Assembly: GCA_030272585.1 (NCBI GenBank)
Contig: BSYQ01000006.1
Span: 6,597,001 to 6,661,000 of the forward strand
Reading direction: 5' to 3'
Source: Bryopsis sp. KO-2023
Lineage: Eukaryota > Chlorophyta > Ulvophyceae > Bryopsidales > Bryopsidaceae
Length of the DNA: 64,000 nt
Shown here: positions 31,939 through 41,933 of the stretch, piece by piece
How the letters are laid out: every line of letters starts with the position of its first letter
Numbering within the stretch: position 1 is the stretch's first letter
The notes under the pieces: generated by a model
What the model saw: only the letters and a program-made list of their open reading frames with translations
Told to the model about the DNA's origin: nothing
The model's database searches: none
Program-made: the position numbers and the translations under genes

Positions 31939-32058
31939 TGAAATGATAATTCGAGAGAAAATATACAATGTTTTACAACTCAAAAGATCCGTCTCTTATA
32001 GTCCCCACTCTAACCGTTTCCACCACATTAACGACTCAGTTCCAAACCAATCATAACA
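31939..32058 (-). repeat. Element D 3' LTR (120 bp)
   Basis: It is identical by eye to 38,869-38,988. This is very short for a Ty3/gypsy LTR. Confidence 0.95.
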
Positions 32059-32237
32059 ACTTCTCCCCCCATGACTACCTTGAGCACCTGCGAAATCTTT
32101 CGAAAAATCAAGACCTGATGATACCAATCCAAAAGAAACGATCGACTGCACTTCACGACTGCCCATACAATCATGCAACTCGGATTCGAACCCTGGACGT
32201 CTCTGACTCCATCATCAATCCATCACTCTCGATCTCC

Positions 32238-35200
32238 TCACTTCCGCTGTCTGTTTGATTTACGGCGCTTCTGCGTAGTCTGACGGCCGAGATACGCTGT
32301 CAGAATTTCATTGCAGTTCGTCAAATGTTGCAGTGGCTCCCACGTGGCTTCGTGGAGAGGGTAGCCTTTCCAGGCTATGAGGAAGCGTTTTTGCTTTCCT
32401 TGCTTTCCGTTGTCTCTGATAATCGCCTCGACTTCGAATTCCTCAGCTCCTGTTTCGTCGTTTAACACCGGTGGCGGCGGGATCACTTCTCGATCGAAAT
32501 CTGCATGTCGATGAAATTTTTTTAACTTCGATACATGAAAGACGTCATGTATTCGCCACGACCCCGGAAGCTCCACGCGATACGCGACGTCGGAGATTTT
32601 CGCCTTGACGCGCAGAGGCCCCACGTACTTTCTTCGAATCTTCGCCGGGATGTTCGAGTATACCGTGTTAGGTAAATGCGAAATCCGAAGGCATACTTCG
32701 TCGCCCTCCGAAAAAATCAGCTCCCTGCGGTGTTTGTCTGCTTGATCTTTGGTTCGTGCTTGACTGAGCTTGTAGTGGTGTTGTGCGCGCTCCATAATTT
32801 CCTGCATCCGAGTGAGATCCTCTTCGACGCTGTGTAAAGACGTCATCGGCTTGACGTCCGGCAGCGAAATCGGATGCTGCCCGTGAAGAAGGTAGAATGG
32901 ACTGTATCCCGTGCTTGCGTTCCTCAGGTTGTTGAAAGCGAACTCCAACACCTCAATATGATCAGCCCAGCTCTCGGGATGTTCTTCGACATATGGACGC
33001 ATCAGATTTTCGACGGTTTTGATTGTGATTTCGCTCTGGCCGTCACTCTGCGGATGATAGGCGCTGGTGAGCTTGATGTCCGAACCAACCAACTTGAACA
33101 GCTCTCGCCAGAACTGGCTGACGAATCGTGGGTCCCTGTCCGAAATCAGGATGGATGGAAGTCCGAAATGTCGAAATACATTTCGGAAGAATAGATCTGC
33201 GTGCTGCCGAGCATCCATCGTTTTGGTGCATGGACAGAGTTTGGCGTATTTCGTCATTCGATCGACGAAGACTTGAATGGCTGTGAATCCATTCGACTCT
33301 GGGAGGTCTGTCATCAAATCGGTCGTCACTTGATCCCATTTTCGAGAGGGTATCGGTAAGGGCATCAATAATCCAGCTTGTTTTTCATTTGATCCTTTCA
33401 TCATTTGGCATTTTGGACATGATTTGATGTATGCTTTGATGACTTGATTGCATCCTTTCCAGGTATACTTCCTTTTGATGAGTTCTGTAGTCCTTGCAAT
33501 CCCTGGATGTCCAGCCACTTTTGCATCATGATGTGTCTGTAGAATATGTTGTCTCTTGCTGGCTGGAACTACCAATCTTTCCTGCTCATCAGCATCCTTG
33601 TTGATTAGCAATCCTTGATCATCCAAATGATGGTGAGTCACTCTTTGTCCTTTCTCCAACTGGATCATGATTTTATTTGTTCCCTCATCAGCTTTCAATG
33701 CATCTTTCCATTCTTGTATTTCTGTATCACTCCATTGAACCTTAGTAATTGCCATCACTTGTTTTTCATGAACATCTTCTTCTTCTGCTGAACTCCTTGA
33801 TAATGCATCAGCAACCACGTTGGATTTTCCAGGCAGGTATGTCAAAACTGGATTGATGGACTGGAAAAATCCCATCCTCATCCATCTGGCCTGAGTTCTT
33901 GATAATGTTTTCTGCTTCATGAAGTGAATTGCTGGTTTGTGGTCTGTATATACTGTAACAGGTGGTTCTGATCCCTCCAAATAGTGCCTCCAGTACCTTA
34001 GGGCATATGAAATGCCATACATCTCCTTGTCATATGCTCCATAGTTCTGCTCTGATGAGGTGAGTTTCTTACTCAGAAAGGCAATAGGTTTTAAGCCAGC
34101 TCCACTCTCTTGCATTAGGACAGCTCCCACAGCCACATTTGATGCATCAGACACCATCACATAGGGTTTGGATGTGTCAGGTAGGATCAACACTGGTGCC
34201 TTTGTCAATGCTCCTTTCAGTGCTTCAAATGATTGTTGTTGCTTATCTCCCCAGATCCATGGAACCTCCTTTTTGACCAGGTCATTCATTGGGCTGGCCA
34301 GATGAGCAAAATTCTGGATGAATCTCCTGTAGTAGCTGATCATCCCCAAGAAGGATCTGACCTGCTTGACTGAGGTAGGTGCTGGGTATTCTTCAATGGC
34401 TTTGACTTTGTAATTCAGTGGAGAAATCCCTTGTGTAGACACCTTGAATCCCACAAATTCCAGCTCCTGTACTCCAAATTCACATTTGCTTGGTTTTGAA
34501 TATAGTTTGTCCCTCCTGAGCCTGTCCAGCACTTGTTTCACATGCCTGATGTGGTCTTGCATGTTTTTGGAGTAAATGATGATGTCATCAAGGTAGCAGA
34601 TTGCACATTTATCACTCAGCCCTGACAGAGATGCATTCATGGTTCTCATGAAAAAGGCTGGGGCATTAGTTAACCCCATGGGTATGACTGACCATGAGTA
34701 TGCACCATATCGAGTGTTGAATGTTGTGAGATGTCTGTGCTCTTCCTTGATAGGTACTTGCCAATACCCATGCCTGAGATCAACTTTGCTGAAGACCTTT
34801 GCTCCTGCCAATCTGTCCATGAGTTCATCAGGTAGGGGCAGTGGATATTTGTCTTTGACTGTGACTGAGTTTAGCCATCGGTAGTCCACACAAAATCTGA
34901 GCCCCCCATCTTTCTTAGGAGCAAATAGCACTGGAGCCCCCCATGGTGAGACTGCTGGTTCAATGAATTTGTGCTCCAGCAAATATCCAACCTGCCTTTG
35001 GATTTCCTCCAGCTCTGCAGGACTCAATCTGTAGATTGGTTTATTGATTGGTTTTGCATTTTCCTCCAGTTTGATCTCAAATTCAACCCCATGTCTGGTA
35101 GGTGGAATTCCAGCAGGTAAATCCTCTGGAAAAACATCACTGTAATCCAAGATGACCTCCTTTAGCTCTGCTGGCATGTCTGATGTGATTAACTTCTCCA

Positions 35201-38200
35201 GTGGATTTGTCTGATCAGGTTCTTTATCTCCATACATTTCCTTGGCTGGATCCTGATTTTCCTTGTCTTTGACCAACACCATGACTGCATCAGCTCCTTT
35301 TCTGATGGCCTTATTCATTGTGGTGAGTGAGCACAACTGCATGTTGGCTGATTGGAGTAGATGTCTGTCCCCATGTCTGATTGCATTGTGCTTTAGCTTC
35401 AGGGGTAGATTGTACCACTTCCCTTTCCTTTGTATCTTCACTGATGCAGATGCAAAATCAATGGTGGGATTTTCCTTGGCCAGAAATGGTGTTCCCAATA
35501 GGATATCATATCCCAGTTGAGGTAAGATGTGTAGATCCTCTTGAAATTGGATTTTCCCACATCTGAATTTTACTCCTTCCACCATCCCAGTTGTATCCCT
35601 TTTTGTTCCATCAGCCATTTGCAACTGCTGTGTTTTGGATGTGATTGAAAACTTCAATCTGGTTGCACATTCCTGGGATATGTAATTTCCTGTACTTCCT
35701 GAATCCAGACATGCATAAGCTCCTGTGCCTTGCACTCTGATCTCCAACAGATATCCCCTTGATGTGTCTGTGTCTGTGATTGGACACAATGAAATTGGTG
35801 CTTCAGCTTCCCTTGATGTAGGGATTGTAGTGCTGCCAGCACTCTCTGTTCTGTGCAGAGATGTGGGTGTTGATTGATTAGCATTCCCAACATCCTGACT
35901 TGCAACTTCCTCTGTTTCCTTTTGATTCATTGATTGATCCTCCAAACTTTCTGGACTGTGATCAACTGATTCCTCAGAATCCTCTTGTGCATGTAAATCA
36001 TGCATGTCTGACGACTGTGTCCCATGACCAGTCTCCGGTGCACTTTGTTTTCTTGACGTTTCCCCTTTTGGGCTGACGTCTTTCACTTTTTCATTTGTAT
36101 GTGTGACGTCTTTCCATCGCACACGCTTGATGTTCTGATTCTGAACATCCTGATTCTCATTCGATACTGGCACAGTGTGATCGGTCTGCAGCCCTGCACC
36201 TACGCCATCTGTATCGTTTGTTCGATCCCTTGATCGTTTCCACTTCACGCCATACTTCGAATCGGTTACAGCCGCCTTAGCCGCCGGCAATTTGAAACAC
36301 TCCCGAAATAAATGTCCTTTCTTTCCACAGAGAATGCATATTGCATCTTGTTTGTTGAAACCACGTCCACGTCCCCTTCCGCCGCCAAATCCTCGTCCTC
36401 TTCCATAACCACCACGGCCGCCACCCCGGCCATGATCTCTTCTCCCATTCGAGGAGTTCTGAACGGAATTGACGACATCAGGTGCATCTGACGTCTCCGT
36501 AGTAACTGAGTTCAATTGTGATGATGTGTGTTGTCGTCCTCGCCCACGATTACCACCTGATCCACTGTTGTTTTGTCGATTGGCCATGAAAAAGATCCCA
36601 TCCAGACGTTCCGCCATGATACATGCTGTTTGAAAATCTCCATTTGCTTGTGCCATGACCATCTTCCGGATATCCTCCTTAAGTCCGAACACGAACGCCG
36701 AATACATTTCCGACGGTGCCATGTCTGGAATCCTGAAGATCGCTTGGTGAAACCGTCGCAAATATTCTGTCACAGACGTCACTTGTCTGAGATTTCGCAA
36801 TTCAATCCTGGCTTTCTCCCCTGGCGCAAGGGCCTCAAATTGTGCTTGTAATTCCGTCGCGAAAGCTCGCCAGTGGGTCCACGGAACGCGCATCCCCTGC
36901 TGGATTCGCAGTTCCACGACATTCATCCATTTGGCGGCTGATCCCCCAAGATGCGCCGGTAAGATCAAAACCCAATCCTCTTCAGGAATGCGTTGGGCTC
37001 TGAGCCATCTGGTTATTGCAACGATCCACTCGCTAGCCATTTCCTTTGAATCTCCAGTGAACGCTTTTGGTGCATCGATTTTGAGCGAACGAAACGCGCC
37101 ATTAATGCGTCGCGCCTGACGATTATTTCCATCCTCTGCATCCCCTGGTCCATCCGGATCCCCTGGGCCACCTGGTCCTCCAGGCGGTCCACCACTGCCA
37201 CGGTGACCCGAACCACCTCGTCCGGTGCCATCATCAGGTCCATCATCCTCTGGCCCACCGCCACCTCCACCTGGATGTCTTCGCGATCCCGGATTTCGTT
37301 GGCCAACACTGGCGTATGATCCGAGAGCCGCAAACGGATTAAACGGTCTCGACACCCCAGCTGCTTGCGGTATTCCGACCCCAGCACCCAACACTGCCTG
37401 TGGTGCTGGTTGCGATACATGCAATGGAATTGTCATGGGAATCGGCATCTGAATTGGTGATGATGACGTTGCCAGGCTTGATGTTGTAGTGGCAATTTGT
37501 GATGTTCGACTTCCTTCCCGAGTTGATGGTGGGTGAATACTGCTTGGAGACCCACTGGACATTGGTGGAATGAGAGGTGGTGGCATTGGGATTGATGGAC
37601 TGGCCACAGTAGTTGTTCGAACTGTCTGCATTGGGAATGCTGTGATCGTTGTCGGAGGAGGAACATATGATGCCTTGATTTGGTTCTTGATAAGAGCCAA
37701 GATACGATCCTCGGTCCATAATTCCTCCGGATGATTGTCTTGATTTTTCGGATCCGGTATGGCCTTATTGTCCCATGCATCCTCCCAGACCTTATCGATT
37801 CGGGTTTGCAATCGATCTTGATTCTTCAGCACTTCCTTTCGCAGTCTCTCATGTGATTTTTCCTGTGATTCGAGAATCGACGACTTCAAAATCATCTGAC
37901 GATCAGTCATTCGCTGCTCCAATGTTGCAATTGACGATTGCAGCTCGTCCTTGGCAGTTTGTCGATCCCGACCCATCTGATGTACCAACTGCTTGTTTGC
38001 TGTTCGAAATTCAAACTGTAGACTGTCCTTGTTAGCTTGGGCTGTCTCCTGAATGTCTTGGACATTTCCACTCAACACATGCATCCTTTCTTGGACATCT
38101 TGGACATCCCCACTCAGTACATTCATCCGATCTTGTATGCCTTGGACATCACCGCTCAATCCATTCATTCTTTCGCAGACATCCTGGTGGCGATCATCGG

Positions 38201-38720
38201 AGTTCGACACATGTTCCGTCATGAGATTCACCAACTTATCAATTTCGCCTCGTATCCCATGCATCTCGTCTCCGACTCTTTCCTCCAACTCATGAACTTT
38301 TTCCCGAGCTACCCCTTCGGCATAATCCCGATCGTCGAGCCGGTTCTGATTAACGACTTCGAGTCGGTTGTCAAAAGCCTCTGCGACTCTGCCGAAATGA
38401 CGACCAACATCCTCACGAAGCCCAGCCACATTCGCAAATGCTTGATGGACTCCAGCTTCCACCTCTCCCTGTCGATTCTGCACGGCCTGGACGTGATGTT
38501 CCACGTGGACTCTCCGTTGCTCAACGTGTTCCACCAACGCCGCCACTTGTACACGATCATCAACATGCACCACATTCTGTATATGCTGCACGTTCTGGAC
38601 GTTGTTGACGACAAACTGTTGTGCAGGAGGAACTTCGTCCTCTTCGATGCTGGAGTATTCTGTGTCTGGTGTCGACGCTCGGTCGTATGGGACGATAGCT
38701 TGTCCATGTTCGGGGTCCAT
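32238..38720 (-). CDS. Element D Gag-Pol fused in one frame (2,160 aa)
   Basis: Gag and Pol are one continuous frame, so no frameshift is needed. Residues 36-52 hold a VVNNVQNVQHIQN stretch, and a coiled coil follows to about 320. It includes three 14-residue units of the type RMNxLSGDVQDVQE near 183-226. After a Pro/Ser linker and a Gly/Asp-rich stretch come the capsid-like domain, an Arg/Gly-rich tail and the knuckle CILCGKKGHLFREC. The protease has LDSGST (Asp near 1,006), the RT CYLDDIIIYS (near 1,375) and RNase H SDASNVAVGAVL. Integrase has GHPGIARTTELI … CPKCQ and SDRDPRF … HPQSDGQSE. A chromodomain (RFLIAWKGYPLHEATWEP) ends it. It is related to the B/C family in Gag design but lacks the third gene. 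Confidence 0.95.
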   Translation of the reverse strand: MDPEHGQAIVPYDRASTPDTEYSSIEEDEVPPAQQFVVNNVQNVQHIQNVVHVDDRVQVAALVEHVEQRRVHVEHHVQAVQNRQGEVEAGVHQAFANVAGLREDVGRHFGRVAEAFDNRLEVVNQNRLDDRDYAEGVAREKVHELEERVGDEMHGIRGEIDKLVNLMTEHVSNSDDRHQDVCERMNGLSGDVQGIQDRMNVLSGDVQDVQERMHVLSGNVQDIQETAQANKDSLQFEFRTANKQLVHQMGRDRQTAKDELQSSIATLEQRMTDRQMILKSSILESQEKSHERLRKEVLKNQDRLQTRIDKVWEDAWDNKAIPDPKNQDNHPEELWTEDRILALIKNQIKASYVPPPTTITAFPMQTVRTTTVASPSIPMPPPLIPPMSSGSPSSIHPPSTREGSRTSQIATTTSSLATSSSPIQMPIPMTIPLHVSQPAPQAVLGAGVGIPQAAGVSRPFNPFAALGSYASVGQRNPGSRRHPGGGGGGPEDDGPDDGTGRGGSGHRGSGGPPGGPGGPGDPDGPGDAEDGNNRQARRINGAFRSLKIDAPKAFTGDSKEMASEWIVAITRWLRAQRIPEEDWVLILPAHLGGSAAKWMNVVELRIQQGMRVPWTHWRAFATELQAQFEALAPGEKARIELRNLRQVTSVTEYLRRFHQAIFRIPDMAPSEMYSAFVFGLKEDIRKMVMAQANGDFQTACIMAERLDGIFFMANRQNNSGSGGNRGRGRQHTSSQLNSVTTETSDAPDVVNSVQNSSNGRRDHGRGGGRGGYGRGRGFGGGRGRGRGFNKQDAICILCGKKGHLFRECFKLPAAKAAVTDSKYGVKWKRSRDRTNDTDGVGAGLQTDHTVPVSNENQDVQNQNIKRVRWKDVTHTNEKVKDVSPKGETSRKQSAPETGHGTQSSDMHDLHAQEDSEESVDHSPESLEDQSMNQKETEEVASQDVGNANQSTPTSLHRTESAGSTTIPTSREAEAPISLCPITDTDTSRGYLLEIRVQGTGAYACLDSGSTGNYISQECATRLKFSITSKTQQLQMADGTKRDTTGMVEGVKFRCGKIQFQEDLHILPQLGYDILLGTPFLAKENPTIDFASASVKIQRKGKWYNLPLKLKHNAIRHGDRHLLQSANMQLCSLTTMNKAIRKGADAVMVLVKDKENQDPAKEMYGDKEPDQTNPLEKLITSDMPAELKEVILDYSDVFPEDLPAGIPPTRHGVEFEIKLEENAKPINKPIYRLSPAELEEIQRQVGYLLEHKFIEPAVSPWGAPVLFAPKKDGGLRFCVDYRWLNSVTVKDKYPLPLPDELMDRLAGAKVFSKVDLRHGYWQVPIKEEHRHLTTFNTRYGAYSWSVIPMGLTNAPAFFMRTMNASLSGLSDKCAICYLDDIIIYSKNMQDHIRHVKQVLDRLRRDKLYSKPSKCEFGVQELEFVGFKVSTQGISPLNYKVKAIEEYPAPTSVKQVRSFLGMISYYRRFIQNFAHLASPMNDLVKKEVPWIWGDKQQQSFEALKGALTKAPVLILPDTSKPYVMVSDASNVAVGAVLMQESGAGLKPIAFLSKKLTSSEQNYGAYDKEMYGISYALRYWRHYLEGSEPPVTVYTDHKPAIHFMKQKTLSRTQARWMRMGFFQSINPVLTYLPGKSNVVADALSRSSAEEEDVHEKQVMAITKVQWSDTEIQEWKDALKADEGTNKIMIQLEKGQRVTHHHLDDQGLLINKDADEQERLVVPASKRQHILQTHHDAKVAGHPGIARTTELIKRKYTWKGCNQVIKAYIKSCPKCQMMKGSNEKQAGLLMPLPIPSRKWDQVTTDLMTDLPESNGFTAIQVFVDRMTKYAKLCPCTKTMDARQHADLFFRNVFRHFGLPSILISDRDPRFVSQFWRELFKLVGSDIKLTSAYHPQSDGQSEITIKTVENLMRPYVEEHPESWADHIEVLEFAFNNLRNASTGYSPFYLLHGQHPISLPDVKPMTSLHSVEEDLTRMQEIMERAQHHYKLSQARTKDQADKHRRELIFSEGDEVCLRISHLPNTVYSNIPAKIRRKYVGPLRVKAKISDVAYRVELPGSWRIHDVFHVSKLKKFHRHADFDREVIPPPPVLNDETGAEEFEVEAIIRDNGKQGKQKRFLIAWKGYPLHEATWEPLQHLTNCNEILTAYLGRQTTQKRRKSNRQRK

Positions 38721-38854
38721 TCTGTCTGTCGCGACGACTTTTTCTGTGGGTCGTCTTCAGTCGCACTTTGTCTTTGGCGACTGCGATGGATTGTGAGCGT
38801 GGGTGTTTCTGCTGAGCTGGCTGGTCAGCTGCTTTCGTTTCGTCGTGCGTGAAA

Positions 38855-38866
38855 GCTCCGAAACCA
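38855..38866 (-). promoter_or_regulatory. Primer-binding site of element D
   Basis: The complement GCTCCGAAACCA lies two bases inside the 5' LTR (38,869-38,988). It is the same primer word as in B, C, E and F. Confidence 0.8.
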
Positions 38867-38868
38867 AT

Positions 38869-38988
38869 TGAAATGATAATTCGAGAGAAAATATACAATG
38901 TTTTACAACTCAAAAGATCCGTCTCTTATAGTCCCCACTCTAACCGTTTCCACCACATTAACGACTCAGTTCCAAACCAATCATAACA
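38869..38988 (-). repeat. Element D 5' LTR (120 bp)
   Basis: It pairs with 31,939-32,058. The target duplication CTTCG follows at 38,989-38,993. Confidence 0.95.
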
Positions 38989-39370
38989 CTTCGCGCATTT
39001 AAAGAGAAAGAAAGAAAAGAGTTGCAGAAAGGAAGAGAATAGGGAAACAGAGTGTTTGATGGCTAAGGTGGAACTCCTTATAGCAAGGGGGCGCGAAAAA
39101 GGATACCTTAGAAAAACTCTGTCGACTTCCAAACCAACTCTTTAACTTTAATGCGTTAGGTGCCTAAGTTATTTGGCTGGCGCAGTAAGTGTAGCTTCAG
39201 TAGTACTTTAGAAACCGGGCAAACGATGTCACATTCGAGATAGTGTGGTTGTTCCGAGAAAACCCCTATCAAGTGACGTGTTGAGGTGGTCTTGACGAGA
39301 CTCCAACCGAGCAAAACGTTGGTGTCTCACCCCAATAACCCAACGAGGAAAGTGTACGAGTCACCCAGCC

Positions 39371-39377
39371 TTATAAG
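39371..39377 (+). promoter_or_regulatory. TATA-like word upstream of the third gene in C
   Basis: TTATAAG lies 122 bases before the ATG of the third gene, in the roughly 0.5-kb gap after pol. It is conserved in B at 46,757. It could be an internal promoter, or chance. Confidence 0.3.
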
Positions 39378-39492
39378 CGCAGCCCTTGAACCATTTTGCC
39401 CTAGTGTTTGTGTAAACGGAGCGAGCTCCTGAGTAGAAAAGAGTCTAAAGACACACAAACCGTTGTTTATATCTTTCTTTCCGACAAACATA

Positions 39493-41307
39493 ATGGCTGC
39501 CGACACACCCGCCGCAATTATTGCGAGGTTGGAAGCGGAGGTAGCTCAAAAAGAAGAGGAGCTGCAGCACTTTACGTCGACCGCAGAGGAAGTGCTGCAG
39601 AACAATGAGGCCTTAACCCGGCAGCTCTCAGAGTTGAGTGACCGGACGAAAGCAGCTGAGGCTGCGAAGGAGGCAGCGGAGAAAGCCAAGGAAAAGGCAG
39701 AGGCGGAAAGGAAAGAAGCGGAGGACAAGACTAAGGTCTTGGAAGAAAAATTGGAAGCCATGAAGCTGAAAAAGCAAAGGTTCCAATCTCACATGATGGC
39801 TAACCATCGTGAGAATGACCTCCGTAAGCAAGCTCTCGGGGGAATGGTGGATCGATTTACCGCGGTAGAGGAAACGCTGCAGCGAGCTGTAGCAACCGCG
39901 TGGAGTGCAGCAGCCAACAACCTTAAGAAGGAATTGGCAGAACAAGAGCTGCAGATCGATTTGCTGGGAGAGTCCCTCAGAGACGGCTCTGAAAAGCTTC
40001 AAGTGCAGAGCGAAACAACGGACAAGATGCTGCGTTTGAACCCGGCGGTACCAGCACCACGGGTACGCGAAGAACTGGATCGCCAAGTCCAAGTTCTGTT
40101 GTCAAACGCAACACTTGATCTGGAACCGTCCAAGGACGATGATGCGGGAGGCTCAAGCAAGGGCAAGGGGAAAGGGAAAAACAAACGCCCAAGCTCGCCG
40201 TGTAGGGATGAAGATCCACACGGAAAGAGAAGGCGAGAGGACGGTGACGATGAAGGTGGTGAGCCACCGAGGGATCGTATGCCTGGAGATGCAGCAAGAG
40301 CCAACTTGTTACTCAAGTTAAAGGCTGCCGCATTAAAGACTCCAGCACCCTCACAACCAGCGCCAACAGTTCAGACTCCCGGAGATGAGGCTACCGCAAT
40401 AGCACCGGGGGAGGACTTATTCGACATGAGAGAGGAGGAGCTTTTGGACTTGGATTTTAACGAAGAAATTGACTTCGGCAGTCCACCTCCTAGGCTCGAA
40501 GGTCCTAGTTCTGAACTGGAGGACGGGGAAATAAGGAATGATGAAGGGCCAAGCCAGGTGACAGAGGTTCAGCGTGCGGTCCATCCACCGTTGGAGTTAG
40601 CTCCAACAGAAGCAGCACTTCGGGCTTTCCGAGAAAAGGTTAAGCTCAGAAGACTAAGGGCGGCTGCTCAGGACAAAGTGGATGCTGCACCCAGCGAAGT
40701 GAACCTGTCACGGGAGGATATCGAGGAGGCTTGCAACCCCATCACTGCGTCAGAGAAATGGCCGAAGGTCCAATATACGAACCCCAGGGACCGAGCCTTG
40801 CAAAATTACCGCGGCAACCGGCACTTTCACGAGTTGCCCATGTGCATTTGGTGCGGGAGAAGCCCAATGCAAGCAAGTGCTCAGCGGCTGACGCAGAAGA
40901 AGTATTCCGTCCTTCCTTGTGGGTATCACCTCGTGTGTGATGCTCATTGGTTGGCATACTCGATGCTGGGGCGCATCGTCACGGCGGTCCAAAAAGTCGC
41001 GGAAGTGGACAACAAGTCCATCGCCACCGTCTCCCCATTCTCTCTACCTGCCCATATGTTGAAGCTGACACGCTCGACGTTCGAAGAAATCCCTCCGTTC
41101 CCGGCTGAGCACGAGAAGTTGCCACACTGCAACATGTGTGTCAAGCGGCAGCTCAAGGTGTCCGGCATCACAAGGGATCTGCCATTCCTTAAGTCCAAGA
41201 GGGTGGCTGCCGCATTTGATCCCTGTGTCCGGTATCGTGCAGTGCAGCAAGCGCATGCGCAGGAGCAGCGTGCTATCCAGCAAGCGCAAGCGCAGGAACA
41301 GCGTTAA
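39493..41307 (+). CDS. Element C third protein (604 aa): coiled coil, basic signal, RING-like Cys/His set
   Basis: This gene occupies the env position after pol but has no signal peptide or membrane segment. Residues 10-180 are an Ala/Glu/Lys-rich coiled coil. Residues 225-250 hold two basic clusters (GKGKNKRP and GKRRRED), like a bipartite nuclear signal. Residues 305-350 are acidic. Residues 451-549 carry Cys451-X2-Cys454, Cys476-X2-His479, Cys482-X2-His485 and Cys546-X2-Cys549, the ligand order of a RING-H2 cross-brace with a long last loop. The tail has AHAQEQR/AQAQEQR repeats. The start is the ATG heading MAADTPAA, since upstream in-frame codons differ between copies. The function is unknown; ubiquitin ligase or scaffold activity is only a guess. 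Confidence 0.85.
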   Translation: MAADTPAAIIARLEAEVAQKEEELQHFTSTAEEVLQNNEALTRQLSELSDRTKAAEAAKEAAEKAKEKAEAERKEAEDKTKVLEEKLEAMKLKKQRFQSHMMANHRENDLRKQALGGMVDRFTAVEETLQRAVATAWSAAANNLKKELAEQELQIDLLGESLRDGSEKLQVQSETTDKMLRLNPAVPAPRVREELDRQVQVLLSNATLDLEPSKDDDAGGSSKGKGKGKNKRPSSPCRDEDPHGKRRREDGDDEGGEPPRDRMPGDAARANLLLKLKAAALKTPAPSQPAPTVQTPGDEATAIAPGEDLFDMREEELLDLDFNEEIDFGSPPPRLEGPSSELEDGEIRNDEGPSQVTEVQRAVHPPLELAPTEAALRAFREKVKLRRLRAAAQDKVDAAPSEVNLSREDIEEACNPITASEKWPKVQYTNPRDRALQNYRGNRHFHELPMCIWCGRSPMQASAQRLTQKKYSVLPCGYHLVCDAHWLAYSMLGRIVTAVQKVAEVDNKSIATVSPFSLPAHMLKLTRSTFEEIPPFPAEHEKLPHCNMCVKRQLKVSGITRDLPFLKSKRVAAAFDPCVRYRAVQQAHAQEQRAIQQAQAQEQR

Positions 41308-41502
41308 GGAGGAGGGAAAAGGAGTTATCGTCGACCAAGTGTGTGCGTGCAGCAGCTGTCAGAGACGTCCAAGCAAGAGACAGGTCCAAGACAGTTGGGT
41401 GTGGGTATGGGAGTGGGTGAGTTTTGTGTTTGTGTTTTTGTGTTTTTGTTTTTCTTTGTGTTTTGGTGTGCGTGGGCGCCCACTTTTTGCGGGGGGGGCG
41501 TA

Positions 41503-41928
41503 TGTTAGTCTTTTAGCGCTATACGAGGTAGTTTGGGATAGAGCCGAGGGTGGCTGACGCATGTGGGTTCGCGAGTAAGACAGATTAGACCCAGAGTTTG
41601 GGGCATGCGTCAGCGTACTACACTTAGGGGTACTTAAGAGGCCCACTCGTTGTTTTGACATTCTTATTCACTTTATTTTGTAAGAACTCGGGATTCGTGG
41701 GATTGGTGTGTTCCCGCTTGTGTGTGTGTTTGTGTGTGTGTGTGTTAAGTGTTTGCCTGACGCAATCACTTCCCAACCCAAGTGCTCTAGTAGCGTTCAC
41801 AACCGCGCTAGCTAGAGAGTTGTCTAAACCAACAAACCCCACAAGTATACTTGCGTTAGCCAGCAAGTTATCACGAATCCAATCAACACAGCCGACCACT
41901 ATTGCGTCACCCACAAGCTTCACTATCA
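41503..41928 (+). repeat. Element C 3' LTR
   Basis: It is identical by eye to 24,956-25,381. It is preceded by a G-rich polypurine tract (TTTTTGCGGGGGGGGCG) and followed by the target duplication GGATC. Confidence 0.95.
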
Positions 41929-41933
41929 GGATC

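Larger units (their letters stand above)
31939..38988 (-). mobile_element. LTR retrotransposon D (minus), chromovirus with 120-bp LTRs, inserted in C
   Basis: The 120-bp LTRs at 31,939-32,058 and 38,869-38,988 look identical and begin TGAAATG and end ATAACA. They are flanked by the target duplication CTTCG (31,934-31,938 and 38,989-38,993). The primer-binding complement GCTCCGAAACCA lies at 38,855-38,866. A polypurine tract (ATGGGGGGAGAAG on minus) adjoins the 3' LTR. One long uninterrupted gag-pol frame fills the interior. It looks whole and is the youngest insertion of the nest. Confidence 0.95.
24956..41928 (+). mobile_element. LTR retrotransposon C, sister of B, inserted in B gag
   Basis: The 426-bp LTRs (24,956-25,381 and 41,503-41,928) look identical to each other. 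They differ from those of B at shared diagnostic places, so C is a separate insertion and not a tandem rearrangement. The target duplication is GGATC (24,951-24,955 and 41,929-41,933). It has gag, pol and the third gene in the same order as B. Element D is inserted at the end of pol. Apart from D it looks whole. Confidence 0.95.

Noticed and set aside
38037-38852. 271-codon plus-strand frame opposite element D
   Set aside because: It is the antisense of the D Gag coiled coil. Its composition follows from the repeated sense codons.
39493-41307. Envelope protein in B/C
   Set aside because: It has the position of env, but there is no signal peptide, no membrane segment and no fusion-type sequence.
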